From assembly GCA_020431135.1 (NCBI GenBank), contig JAGQIT010000185.1, positions 1 through 13,831 on the forward strand: DNA of 13,831 nucleotides, written 5' to 3'. The DNA is from Myxococcales bacterium. Lineage in GTDB: Bacteria; Myxococcota_A; Polyangia; Nannocystales; Nannocystaceae. Every line of letters starts with the position of its first letter. The first letter of the stretch is position 1. Below, in pieces: positions 1 to 7,485 of the stretch. Position numbers and translations under genes: made by a program. The notes under the pieces are model-generated. The model was not told the origin of the DNA, did no database searches, and was given only the letters and a program-made list of their open reading frames with translations.

Positions 1-1572
1 CCGGCCCCGGCGTCGCGCGAGCCGGCGCCGGGGGCCGGGCTCGAGGCGTCGGCGACCGCGATCCCGCCGCCCTTCGCCCCGCTCTCCGGCTGGGAGCACG
101 GCGTCTGGAGCGACGGCACAGTGATGCTGGTCGCCGACTTCTTCGGCGTGACGCTCTACTGTCGCGAGGGACAGGCGGGGCGCAGCCCCGAGGGCGTGAG
201 GGACTTCGCGGGGCTCGCGGCCAGCGGCCAGGGCGAGCGCTTCGTCGCCGCCGGCGTCGGCGAGGAGGGCGGCGTCGTGATCTGGCGCGAGGGTCGGTGG
301 CACAAGACGCGGGCGCCGACGGTCGACGACGACGAGCTGATCGCCGTCGCCGTCGACGACGCGGGGGCCGTCTACGCCGCGGGGCAGCGGCGGGCGCTCT
401 ACGTCGCCCGCGGCGACGACTGGTCGGTCCACCGCTACCCGGCGGAGCTCAAGGGCGAGGTCGCGGCGGCGGTGTGGCTCGGCGGCGGCGAGCTCCTCCT
501 CGTCGGCAGCGACGGGCTGGCGCTGCGCTTCATGGACGGGGCGTTCTCGCGCTCTGCGCGGGTGCCGGCGGAGGTCACGGAGAGCCTCACGCACGCGTGG
601 TCGAGCCCCGGCGGCGATCTGTGGCTCGCCGGCGACGGCGAGCTCCTGCGCGTGCGCCCGGACGGCGCGCTCAGTCGCCGCCGGCCGCCGATCTTCGGCA
701 AGCTGAGCGGCCTGAGCGGGGTCCACACCGAGGAGGGGGACGTCGTCGCGGTCTCGGCCCAGTCGGAGGTCGTCCTCTTCGACGGCGTCAGCTTCAGCCG
801 CGTCGACGGCGACTACAGCTTCCCCGAGGGGATCTACCTCGACGGCGCCGGCGAGGTCCTCTACCTCGCCCACCGCGACGGCCTGCGCCGGCTGGCGGTA
901 AACCACCCGAAGATCGTCCCGCAGGGCCTCCCCGCGGGCGCGACCTGCCCGCTGCCCTCGCGCCCGCAGGACGCCGAGTGGCGCGCGGAGCTCGAGCGCA
1001 ACGAGCTCATCGAGCCAGTGGAGCGGCCGGTGTTGGAGGAGGTCAAGCCGGGCAAGCCGACGCCGCGCCAGAGCATGCCGATCGGGCGGATCGCCCTCGG
1101 GGTGGCGAGCGGCGCGGTCCCGGCGGAGCCCGGCGCCGAGCCGGGGAGGGGCGCCGCGTTCGCCCTCGACGTCGGCGTCGGCGGGACCCTCGGGCTCGCG
1201 AAGTACGTCTCGATCTGGCCCGAGATCGGCTACGCCTACAGCCGCCTCCCCAACGGCGCGAACCACCTCTTCCTCGTCGGCATCGGCCCGCTCTTCGGCA
1301 GCAAGATGGCCGCCGTCGGCGTGCTCCCGCGCTTCGCCCTCGGCGGCAGCGAGAACCTCTTCGGCGTCGGCGTCCGCACGGGCCTCGTCGGCTCCTTCCT
1401 CCTCGACATGATCGCGGTCGAGGTCGCCCATCAGTGGCTGCACGCGGACCAGCGCGAGATCCATGAGGTGCGGACGATGATCTCGATCAACGGCGTCCCG
1501 CTCCTCCTGGCGGCGAGCCTCGCCCGGATCTTCAGCGGCGGGCGGCGCGGGCTCTTCCGGCGGCGCCGCTAG
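1..1572 (+). CDS. Propeller-like plus C-terminal barrel-like envelope protein, 5' partial
   Basis: The reading frame is open from the first base of the window to the TAG at 1570-1572, so the gene starts upstream; the GTG at 121 lies inside a continuous frame and I do not take it as the start. At least 523 residues are visible. The first ~35 are Pro/Ala-rich and look like a linker. Residues ~35-300 consist of short repeated beta-rich blades with Gly-Asp turns, of the kind LLVGSDGLALRFMDG, LWLAGDGELLRVRPDG and LYLAHRDGLRRL, which suggests a beta-propeller, although I cannot name the family. After a Pro/Glu-rich linker, residues ~360-505 alternate hydrophobic and small residues in Gly-rich strands and resemble an outer-membrane beta-barrel. 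The tail ends in four arginines. Function is unknown. Location in the envelope is inferred. A fully soluble beta protein remains possible. Confidence 0.72.
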   Translation, partial: PAPASREPAPGAGLEASATAIPPPFAPLSGWEHGVWSDGTVMLVADFFGVTLYCREGQAGRSPEGVRDFAGLAASGQGERFVAAGVGEEGGVVIWREGRWHKTRAPTVDDDELIAVAVDDAGAVYAAGQRRALYVARGDDWSVHRYPAELKGEVAAAVWLGGGELLLVGSDGLALRFMDGAFSRSARVPAEVTESLTHAWSSPGGDLWLAGDGELLRVRPDGALSRRRPPIFGKLSGLSGVHTEEGDVVAVSAQSEVVLFDGVSFSRVDGDYSFPEGIYLDGAGEVLYLAHRDGLRRLAVNHPKIVPQGLPAGATCPLPSRPQDAEWRAELERNELIEPVERPVLEEVKPGKPTPRQSMPIGRIALGVASGAVPAEPGAEPGRGAAFALDVGVGGTLGLAKYVSIWPEIGYAYSRLPNGANHLFLVGIGPLFGSKMAAVGVLPRFALGGSENLFGVGVRTGLVGSFLLDMIAVEVAHQWLHADQREIHEVRTMISINGVPLLLAASLARIFSGGRRGLFRRRR

Positions 1573-1574
1573 GT

Positions 1575-1699
1575 TCGCGGATCGCGGATCGCGTGTCCGG
1601 AGGGGCAGCCTGCGGGGCGCTGCGGGGCGCTGCGCCCAACTGCGGCGTCGGGCTGCGTCGGCGCTCTCGGCTTCGCCGAAGCGCCGCAGTGCCGGGCGC
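1575..1699. repeat. Repeat- and hairpin-rich intergenic element
   Basis: The 212-base gap between the two plus-strand genes contains a 7-base tandem repeat (TCGCGGA from 1575, about 2.7 copies) and a 10-base tandem repeat (TGCGGGGCGC at 1611-1620 and 1621-1630, then a partial third). An inverted repeat follows: ACTGCGGCG at 1639-1647 pairs perfectly with CGCCGCAGT at 1682-1690, and flanking GCGCCC (1632-1637) pairs with GGGCGC (1694-1699). A nested hairpin, GGCGCT (1660-1665) with AGCGCC (1680-1685) around CGGC-TTC-GCCG, uses bases 1682-1685 as well, so the two folds exclude each other. No T-run follows, so it is not a standard intrinsic terminator. Confidence 0.6.
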
Positions 1700-1771
1700 A
1701 CAGCGAGCTTCGTCGGAGCCGCGAGCGGGCGAGGCGAGCGAGAGCGTGTGTCGAGTCGCGTGACAGGCTGC

Positions 1772-1777
1772 TAGGCT
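1772..1777 (+). promoter_or_regulatory. Candidate -10 element (TAGGCT) of a leaderless transcript
   Basis: TAGGCT lies 7 bases before the ATG at 1785, and no Shine-Dalgarno sequence is present. If it is a -10 hexamer, transcription would begin at or one base before the start codon. The preceding bases form the 13-mer ACAGGCTGCTAGG (1763-1775), which recurs upstream of the gene at 7821. Confidence 0.4.
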
Positions 1778-1784
1778 CGCCGCG

Positions 1785-2228
1785 ATGGCGGACGCGGCGA
1801 GCGACGCGAGCGTGGGGCAGGGCGCGCTCGGCCGGCGGATCCATGTGATCGGCAACACCGGCGCCGGCAAGAGCACCCTCGCGGCGCAGCTCGCCGCGGC
1901 CCTCGGGATCCCCCTCGTCGAGCTCGACGCCCTCAACTGGCAGCCGGGGTGGGTCGACCTGACGAGCGCGGACCCGCCGGAGTTCGAGCGCCGCCTCGCG
2001 GCCGCGACCGCCGGCGACGCCTGGGTCGTCGCCGGCAGCTACTCGCGCTTCTGCCAGCAGGCGTTCTGGTCGCGCCTCGACGCCGTCATCTGGCTCGACC
2101 TCTCGCTCGCGCGGATCGTCCCGCGGATCCTCCGGCGATCGTGGCGGCGCTGGCGGAGCCGTGAGCACCTGTGGGGGACCAACTACGAGCGCTTCTGGCC
2201 GCAGCTCCGCTGGTCCATTGGGCGGTGA
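1785..2228 (+). CDS. P-loop kinase-like NTPase (adenylate kinase/FlaR-like), frameshifted
   Basis: This 147-residue frame begins with a variable leader and then a beta strand and Walker A loop GNTGAGKST (residues 23-31). It continues with the features of the small P-loop kinase-like family often annotated as adenylate kinase or DNA topology modulation protein FlaR: a strand ending VELDALNWQPGW, a WVVAGSYS segment, VIWLDL, an Arg-rich lid helix, and LWGTNYERF near the end. The usual C-terminal segment (a Trp-Ala/Leu-Thr-x-His-Arg-Arg-Arg-like helix, then a strand with RLRxP) is missing here but is encoded in the next frame at 2210-2371, so the stop at 2226-2228 looks like the result of a one-base loss near 2198-2212. 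The substrate is unknown. It may be a sequencing error, or a gene decaying in place. The ATG at 1785 is chosen as the only start giving a complete Walker region with a -10-like hexamer upstream. Confidence 0.7.
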   Translation: MADAASDASVGQGALGRRIHVIGNTGAGKSTLAAQLAAALGIPLVELDALNWQPGWVDLTSADPPEFERRLAAATAGDAWVVAGSYSRFCQQAFWSRLDAVIWLDLSLARIVPRILRRSWRRWRSREHLWGTNYERFWPQLRWSIGR

Positions 2229-2371
2229 CCCAGCACCGGCGCAAGCGCGAGTGGATGCTCGCGCAGATGGTCGATCCGCGCTGGCGGACGATCCGCTTCA
2301 TCCGCCTGCGCGCGCCGGTCGAGGTCGCGGGGCTGGTCCGCGCGGTCGGGCGCCCGCCTGAGGGTCGCTAG
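2210..2371 (+). pseudogene. Displaced C-terminal part of the P-loop kinase-like gene
   Basis: In the second frame, LVHWAVTQHRRKREW and IRFIRLRAP continue the family signature broken off at the stop of the preceding entry. The segment ends at TAG 2369-2371. It has no plausible start of its own, since an internal ATG at 2171 would give only a fragment with an unrelated leader. I therefore read it as the tail of the same gene after a frameshift; the restored protein would be about 195 residues, a normal size for this family. Whether the shift exists in the living genome cannot be told from the sequence alone. Confidence 0.65.
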
Positions 2372-2459
2372 AGCGGCCCGAAGAGCGCGTAGAGGCGACC
2401 GCGGTCATCACCCGCGCCCGCAGAGACAACCGCCGGCCCATCGCCGGCGATCCTACAGC

Positions 2460-2493
2460 GAGCGCCCGGGTGTCCGCCGACACCCGAGCGCTC
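2460..2493. terminator. Strong hairpin between convergent genes, probable shared terminator
   Basis: GAGCGC-cc-GGGTGTC-CGCC-GACACCC-ga-GCGCTC forms two perfectly paired stem segments (6 and 7 pairs) around a 4-base loop. It lies 89 bases after the end of the kinase-like gene and 39 bases beyond the stop of the NmrA-type gene on the other strand. Neither strand has a clear T-run next to it, so a shared bidirectional terminator is inferred from position and stem strength. Confidence 0.5.
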
Positions 2494-2532
2494 TGACACG
2501 AACACGTTCAATTCTCGGCGACTGTTCTCGCG

Positions 2533-3426
<894 letters not shown>

Positions 3427-3476
3427 GACTGCGGGCTCCTTGGTGGCTGCGGGGACATCATGGCGGGGGGCTCGAC

Positions 3477-3513
3477 ATGAGAGAAGCGCACGTGGTCTCA
3501 TGTGGGTATGAGA
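3477..3513. promoter_or_regulatory. Candidate LysR-type operator with three half-sites
   Basis: In the 116-base divergent spacer, ATGAGA (3477-3482), TCTCAT (3496-3501) and ATGAGA (3508-3513) form two overlapping inverted repeats sharing the middle half-site: TCTCAT-N6-ATGAGA and ATGAGA-N13-TCTCAT. LysR-type tetramers typically bind a strong recognition site plus a nearby weaker activation site, which would fit. The regulator is presumably the gene starting at 3543, and the target is the NmrA-type gene, its own promoter, or both. Confidence 0.55.
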
Positions 3514-3528
3514 GTCGCTAATGTTCCC

Positions 3529-3535
3529 GCGGAGG
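3529..3535 (+). promoter_or_regulatory. Ribosome binding site fixing a TTG start
   Basis: GCGGAGG contains the core GGAGG and ends 7 bases before the TTG at 3543. A TAA stop at 3519-3521 in the same frame excludes any earlier start, and the nearby ATG at 3521 is in another frame. This settles TTG as the initiation codon of the LysR-type gene. Confidence 0.75.
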
Positions 3536-3542
3536 CGCGGCC

Positions 3543-4451
3543 TTGACCGCCCTGAGCGAGATCAACCTCAACCTCCTCGTCGCCCTCGCGGCGCTCCTCG
3601 AGGAGGCCAACGTCACCCGCGCGGCCGAGCGGGTCGGCGTCACCCAGTCGGCGATGAGCCACAACCTCCGCCAGCTCCGCGCCCACTTCGGCGATCGCCT
3701 GCTCGTCCGCGGCCCGCGGGGGATGCTGCTGACGCCGCGGGCGGAGGCGCTGCGCGGGCCGCTGCGCCGCGGCCTCGGCGAGCTCGAGCGGGTCGTCCGC
3801 GGCCAGGTGAGCTGGGCCCCGGCCGAGGAGACCCGGGCGTTCCGCGTGGCGATCGGCGACTACGTCAGCGTCCGCCTGCTGCCGCCGCTGATCGAGCGCC
3901 TCGCCCGCGAGGCCCCCGGGGTCGACGTCGACGTCCGCCCGGGCGACATCCACGACGCCGCGGCGCGCCTCGAGTCTGGAGAATTGGACGCCCTCGTCGC
4001 CCTCCGCGCCGGCGCCCCGGGGCTGCGCCAGCGGGCGCTCGTCAGCGACGGCTTCGCCTGTCTCGCGCGCCAGGGCCACCCCGAGATCGCCGGCCCCGAC
4101 GACCTCACCCTCGATCGCTACTGCGCCGTCGATCACGTTCTCATCGCCCCGACCGGCGCCGCCGGCTCCTTCGTCGACACCGCCCTCGCCGACCTCGGGC
4201 GCAGCCGCCGGGTCGCCCTGCGCGTCCCCTACTTCCTCGTCGCGCCGCTGGTCGTCGCCCGCACCGACCTCGTTCTCACGGCGCCGGCGCTCCTCGCCGA
4301 CGAGCTCGCCGCCCACTACCCGCTCCAGGTGCTGCCGGCCCCGCTCGAGCTCAGCGCCTTCACGCTGCGCCTGGTCTGGCACGAGCGCTTCGACGACGAC
4401 CCGGCGCACCGCTGGCTCCGCGACGCCCTCGTCGCCGCGGCCCAGGGCTGA
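3543..4451 (+). CDS. LysR-family transcriptional regulator
   Basis: The 302-residue product has the usual full length for the family. The N-terminal winged helix-turn-helix covers about residues 1-62: NLLVALAALLEEANVTRAAE, then QSAMSHNLRQLR as recognition helix and LLVRGPRGMLLTPRAE as wing. A linker helix and a periplasmic-binding-protein-like effector domain follow from about residue 90 to the end, beginning with a strand RVAIGDYVSVRLLPPLI. Translation starts at TTG with a strong Shine-Dalgarno site. It is divergent from the NmrA-type gene, and the shared spacer holds three copies of a 6-base half-site. From family knowledge it probably activates or represses that neighbour in response to a small effector, perhaps a quinone or electrophile, which is inference. 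A lipoprotein gene follows 23 bases downstream and could be cotranscribed. Confidence 0.92.
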   Translation: MTALSEINLNLLVALAALLEEANVTRAAERVGVTQSAMSHNLRQLRAHFGDRLLVRGPRGMLLTPRAEALRGPLRRGLGELERVVRGQVSWAPAEETRAFRVAIGDYVSVRLLPPLIERLAREAPGVDVDVRPGDIHDAAARLESGELDALVALRAGAPGLRQRALVSDGFACLARQGHPEIAGPDDLTLDRYCAVDHVLIAPTGAAGSFVDTALADLGRSRRVALRVPYFLVAPLVVARTDLVLTAPALLADELAAHYPLQVLPAPLELSAFTLRLVWHERFDDDPAHRWLRDALVAAAQG

Positions 4452-4462
4452 GGCGCGCGGTG

Positions 4463-4468
4463 TAGGAT
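4463..4468 (+). promoter_or_regulatory. TAGGAT before a lipoprotein start: -10 element or ribosome binding site
   Basis: TAGGAT sits exactly 6 bases before ATG 4475, the spacing that would place a transcription start on the A of the start codon. The AGGA inside it could equally serve as a short Shine-Dalgarno site at 7 bases. The sequence alone does not decide between the two. Confidence 0.35.
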
Positions 4469-4474
4469 CGACGG

Positions 4475-5395
4475 ATGGCGCGCGGTCTTCGGGGGGTTGT
4501 TGAACTTGGCGTCGTCGTCGGCCTCGCGCTGCTCCCGGGCTGCCTCGAGCTCGGCAGCTCGTGGGATGCGACGACGGCCGGGCAGACGGCGACCTCGAGC
4601 GCGACGACGTCGACGACGAGCGCGGGCACGGGCACGGGCGCGGGAACGTCGACATCAACGGCGAGTTCGACGAGCACGAGCACGGGCGACAGCGGCACGA
4701 CCGGGTGCTCCTTCCTCGGCTGTCCCGAGGACCAGCCAGTCCCCTACTACCAGTGCGACATAAACGCCCAGGACTGCCCCGCGGGCGAGAAGTGCAACTT
4801 GTGGGGAACCGACGGCGACTGGTGGAACGCGGCGAAGTGCGTGCCCGTCGTCGAGGACCCGGACAAGGCCGGCGAGGCCTGCACCGCCCTCCAGAGCGGA
4901 TACAGCGGGATCGACACCTGCGAGATGGGGGCGATCTGCTGGGACGTCGATGAGAACAATGAGGGGACGTGCATCGCCTATTGTCTCGGCGACTGGCTGA
5001 GCGGCGTCCTGGTGTGCCCGGAGGGACACTTCTGCGAGGTGAGCCGTGTGATCACCCTGTGCATGCCGATCTGCGACCCGATCCTTCAGGACTGCGCAGA
5101 CGGTGACCTCTGCCTCCCGCTCAACGAGGCCTTCGGCTGCGTCCTCGACGGCTCGGGGGACGCGGGCGCCTTCGGCGATCCCTGCGAGTACGCCGACGCC
5201 TGCGATCCGGGCCTCGTCTGCCTGAACCCGCAGTACGTCCCGAAGTGCCAGGCGGGCGGCTGCTGCTCGCCCTTCTGCGACACGGGCGCGCCCAACACCT
5301 GCCCCGCCGCCGACATGGAGTGCTTGCCGTGGTTCGACGAGGGCCTGGCCCCGCCGGGCCTCGAGCACGTCGGCGTCTGCGGCATCCCGCAGTGA
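4475..5395 (+). CDS. Cys-rich secreted lipoprotein with Ser/Thr linker
   Basis: The 306-residue product begins with a signal peptide ending in a lipobox-like LPGC (Cys23; Pro at -2 is unusual). Residues ~30-75 are a low-complexity Ser/Thr/Gly linker, and the remainder is rich in cysteine (about 28 residues, an even number suggesting disulfides). Short units of the type CDP-x-L-x-DC and GD-x-CLP or DPG-x-VC recur, so this is probably a chain of small disulfide-knotted modules displayed on the cell surface. I do not recognise a catalytic motif and assign no function. It is 23 bases downstream of the LysR-type gene and converges on the M28 peptidase gene, with only 19 bases between the stops. 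It resembles the Cys-rich lipoproteins common in myxobacteria, from general knowledge. Confidence 0.82.
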   Translation: MARGLRGVVELGVVVGLALLPGCLELGSSWDATTAGQTATSSATTSTTSAGTGTGAGTSTSTASSTSTSTGDSGTTGCSFLGCPEDQPVPYYQCDINAQDCPAGEKCNLWGTDGDWWNAAKCVPVVEDPDKAGEACTALQSGYSGIDTCEMGAICWDVDENNEGTCIAYCLGDWLSGVLVCPEGHFCEVSRVITLCMPICDPILQDCADGDLCLPLNEAFGCVLDGSGDAGAFGDPCEYADACDPGLVCLNPQYVPKCQAGGCCSPFCDTGAPNTCPAADMECLPWFDEGLAPPGLEHVGVCGIPQ

Positions 5396-5414
5396 GCCCG
5401 ACCCGCGCTCGCCC

Positions 5415-6497
5415 TCAGATCCCGAGCGCCTCGCCGGCCGTCGCCGCCGTCACCTGCGTGACCTTCACGGCGAAGTCGAGGTTGACCTCGGCGACGACGT
5501 CGTCGCCCCCGTAGCAGTGGTAGTAGGGGTAGCGGAAGTCGGCGGTGTCGTTGAAGAAGAGCGCCGGGATGTCGACCGCCCAAAACGACGCGTGATCGCT
5601 GCGCCGGAGGTCGGCGACCACGTCCTCGTTCTTGATCACGTCCTCGAGGAGGGTGCCGATCGTCGGCAGGCCGATCACCGCGGCGTGGACCTCGAGGGCG
5701 TCGCCGTAGGGCTTCATCGACTCGTCGCCGACCCAGAGGAGGAAGTCGCCGCGGAAGTCGTTGGCGACGAGCTCGGCGTACTCCTCGGCGAAGACGAGGT
5801 CGAAGCCGGCGGGCACCGACTGCGAGCCCGGCTCGTCGGTCGCGTAGCCCATCGAGTCGAGGTCGAGGACGGCGACGATCGTGTCGCCGCCGCCCTGGGC
5901 CGCCTGGGCGTGGGCCTTCGAGCCGAGGAGGCCGAGCTCCTCCTCGTCCCAGCAGGCGATCACCAGGGTCCGCGAGGTCGGCACGTCGGCGAGGACGCGG
6001 GCGACCTCGAGGGCGGCCGACACGCCGCTGCCGTTGTCGTCGGCGCCGCTGCAATTCGCGATGTGATCGTAGTGCGCGCCGACGACGACCTGCTCGCCCG
6101 GGCTCGTCGTCCCCGGGCGCGTCCCGAGGACGTTGACGCCGGTGCCGTAGTCCTGGAGCGTCACCGCGTAGCCGAGCTCAGTGAGGCGATCGGCGCAGAG
6201 ATCCTGGACCGCCTGCCAGTGCGGCGAGCCCGGCGTGCGCACGTCGCTGATGAACTGCAGGTCGTCGAGGTAGCGGTCGCGGTCGACGCAGTTCATCAGC
6301 CCCGCGGGGGTCTGAACCGGGCACGCGCCGGCGTCCCCGGTGGTCGTGCCGGTGTCGCTCTCGCCGCCCGACGAGCCGGTGTCGGCGGTCGTCGACCCGG
6401 CGCTGGTGCCCGCGCTGGCGTCGTCCTGGGGGGTCCCGCCGGAGCAGCCGGCGAGGGCGAGCGGCAGGAGGAGCGGGGACAGGCGGCGCGCGAGCAT
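5415..6497 (-). CDS. M28-family zinc metallopeptidase lipoprotein
   Basis: The 360-residue product is an exported aminopeptidase-like enzyme of the M28 family (two zinc ions per active site). The signal peptide ends in the lipobox LAGC (Cys18), followed by a Ser/Thr/Gly/Asp linker to about residue 58 and the catalytic domain. By alignment with the Aeromonas aminopeptidase pattern all ligands are present: His142 (GAHYDH), Asp153 (GADDNGSG), catalytic Glu186 and Glu187 (EELGLLGS), Asp214 (DLDSMGY) and His302 (SDHASFW). An earlier GTG at 6512 is in frame, but ATG 6497 has GAGGA (6504-6508) 6 bases upstream and gives a compact signal peptide, so I prefer it. It probably trims peptides outside the inner membrane, consistent with a predatory or saprophytic life, which is inference. 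Specificity (aminopeptidase, carboxypeptidase or other) is not readable. Confidence 0.92.
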   Translation of the reverse strand: MLARRLSPLLLPLALAGCSGGTPQDDASAGTSAGSTTADTGSSGGESDTGTTTGDAGACPVQTPAGLMNCVDRDRYLDDLQFISDVRTPGSPHWQAVQDLCADRLTELGYAVTLQDYGTGVNVLGTRPGTTSPGEQVVVGAHYDHIANCSGADDNGSGVSAALEVARVLADVPTSRTLVIACWDEEELGLLGSKAHAQAAQGGGDTIVAVLDLDSMGYATDEPGSQSVPAGFDLVFAEEYAELVANDFRGDFLLWVGDESMKPYGDALEVHAAVIGLPTIGTLLEDVIKNEDVVADLRRSDHASFWAVDIPALFFNDTADFRYPYYHCYGGDDVVAEVNLDFAVKVTQVTAATAGEALGI

Positions 6498-6745
6498 GGC
6501 GAATCCTCGCACGCCCGCGCCGGGGCGCCAACGCGGCGGTGAGCTGTCTTTTTGGCCTGGTGACGCGGAGCGGCGAACGCACGGGCGCCCCGCGCGTGCA
6601 GATCCGACGGCTCCGCCGCGCGCTCGCCCGGGGCGGGGGCGCCTCTGGGTCGCGTCGGCGCAGCTCAGAGCGACCTCCGGTCGCGGTCAGACGGAGCGGG
6701 GCGGTCGCCCAGGCGGCCGTCGCTGTCGCGGCCCGCGACCGGGCG
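6498..6745. other. Intergenic region with short hairpins, no gene seen
   Basis: Both flanking genes are on the minus strand. I see two short perfect hairpins, GCGACC-tcc-GGTCGC at 6670-6684 and GTCGCG-gcc-CGCGAC at 6725-6739. No convincing coding frame appears; frames here are Arg-rich shadows. The promoter of the M28 gene must lie in this region or further upstream, but I could not identify clear -35/-10 elements. Confidence 0.5.
6725..6739 (-). terminator. Weak terminator-like hairpin after the Coq4-family gene
   Basis: GTCGCG-GCC-CGCGAC lies 6 bases past the stop codon of the Coq4-family gene on the minus strand. The stem is perfect but has no T-run, so it may only protect the 3' end or act with Rho. 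Confidence 0.3.
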
Positions 6746-7426
6746 CTAGATCCCCCACGAGCGCGCGACGGGCTCGACACGGTAGCGCGCCCGGGTCGCC
6801 GCGATCGGCTCGTCCCAGCGCCGCTCCCAGCGGACCGGCAGCAGCGGCGCCGCCCGCCGGCCGCTCGCGTAGGCCGCGTAGATGCCGCGTCGGAGCGCCC
6901 GCCAGCGGCGCTCGAGGACGAAGTGCTTGAGCCCGCCGAAGCCCATGATCAGCGCCGACACCGGCAGGCGGAGCTGACCGAAGGAGAAGGCGTGGACGAG
7001 CACCTCCTCGTGGCCCTGGACGCCGAGGCCGAGGAGCGCGTGCCAGACGTCGTGGGTCTGGCGGAAGCGGTGGATCAGGTAGCGGGCGCCCGCGTCCTTG
7101 ACGAACTCATCAGAGGTCGCGGTGACGTAGACGTCGAGGCCGTAGCGATCGAGGTGGGCGACGTAGGCCCCGCCGAGCGTGCCCTCCGGGAGGCGGCGCA
7201 GGGCCGCGAAGTCGACGTGCTCCGCGTCGATCTCCGGGCGGTCGCGGAGGAGCGCCCGGTACTCGGCGTCGAGCGCCGTCGCGCCGCGCTCCGCCCGCTC
7301 GGCGAGGCGCGTGAAGAGCTCGCGGCCGGTGATGTCGGCGACGCGGTGGATGTCGTCGGTCCGCTCCGAGTCGCCGAGGACCCGGACGATCGATCGCGCG
7401 ACCTCGACGAACTCGTGCGCTCGCAT
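6746..7426 (-). CDS. Coq4-family protein
   Basis: The 226-residue product is largely helical and carries the hallmark HDxxHx11E metal-binding motif of the Coq4 family as HDVWH at 125-129 and Glu141. AFSFGQLRLP and a Gly-rich hydrophobic segment follow, as in family members. In eukaryotes Coq4 organises the ubiquinone biosynthesis complex and has been linked to oxidative decarboxylation at ring carbon C1; bacterial relatives are mostly uncharacterised. The frame is open further upstream to 7762, but that part is Arg-rich and unlike the family, and ATG 7426 starts a typical N-terminus, with TACAAT 7 bases before it and no Shine-Dalgarno site. No other quinone-biosynthesis gene is nearby. A role on a lipid-like quinone substrate is inferred from the family only. 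Confidence 0.85.
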   Translation of the reverse strand: MRAHEFVEVARSIVRVLGDSERTDDIHRVADITGRELFTRLAERAERGATALDAEYRALLRDRPEIDAEHVDFAALRRLPEGTLGGAYVAHLDRYGLDVYVTATSDEFVKDAGARYLIHRFRQTHDVWHALLGLGVQGHEEVLVHAFSFGQLRLPVSALIMGFGGLKHFVLERRWRALRRGIYAAYASGRRAAPLLPVRWERRWDEPIAATRARYRVEPVARSWGI

Positions 7427-7433
7427 GGCGCCG

Positions 7434-7439
7434 ATTGTA
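7434..7439 (-). promoter_or_regulatory. Candidate -10 element (TACAAT) of the Coq4-family gene
   Basis: On the minus strand TACAAT is followed by 7 bases and then ATG 7426. It matches the bacterial -10 consensus at 5 of 6 positions in an otherwise extremely GC-rich spacer, and its position suggests a leaderless mRNA. No clear -35 hexamer is visible at 16-18 bases upstream. Confidence 0.5.
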
Positions 7440-7485
7440 CCTGTCGCGGGTCGCCGCGGGCGCGCTCGTGCGCGCGCGGGCCGCG

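Noticed and set aside
121..123. GTG at 121 as start of the first gene
   Set aside because: The same frame is open back to base 1 with sensible Pro/Ala linker sequence, so the gene more likely begins outside the window.
3498..4658. Minus-strand open frame of 386 residues opposite the LysR-type gene
   Set aside because: Composition-driven shadow of a GC-rich gene; the plus-strand LysR product is unmistakable and has a strong ribosome binding site.
5517..6542. Plus-strand open frame of 341 residues opposite the M28 peptidase
   Set aside because: Low-complexity Val/Glu/Ala/Arg product with no motif; the opposite strand carries all six M28 active-site residues.
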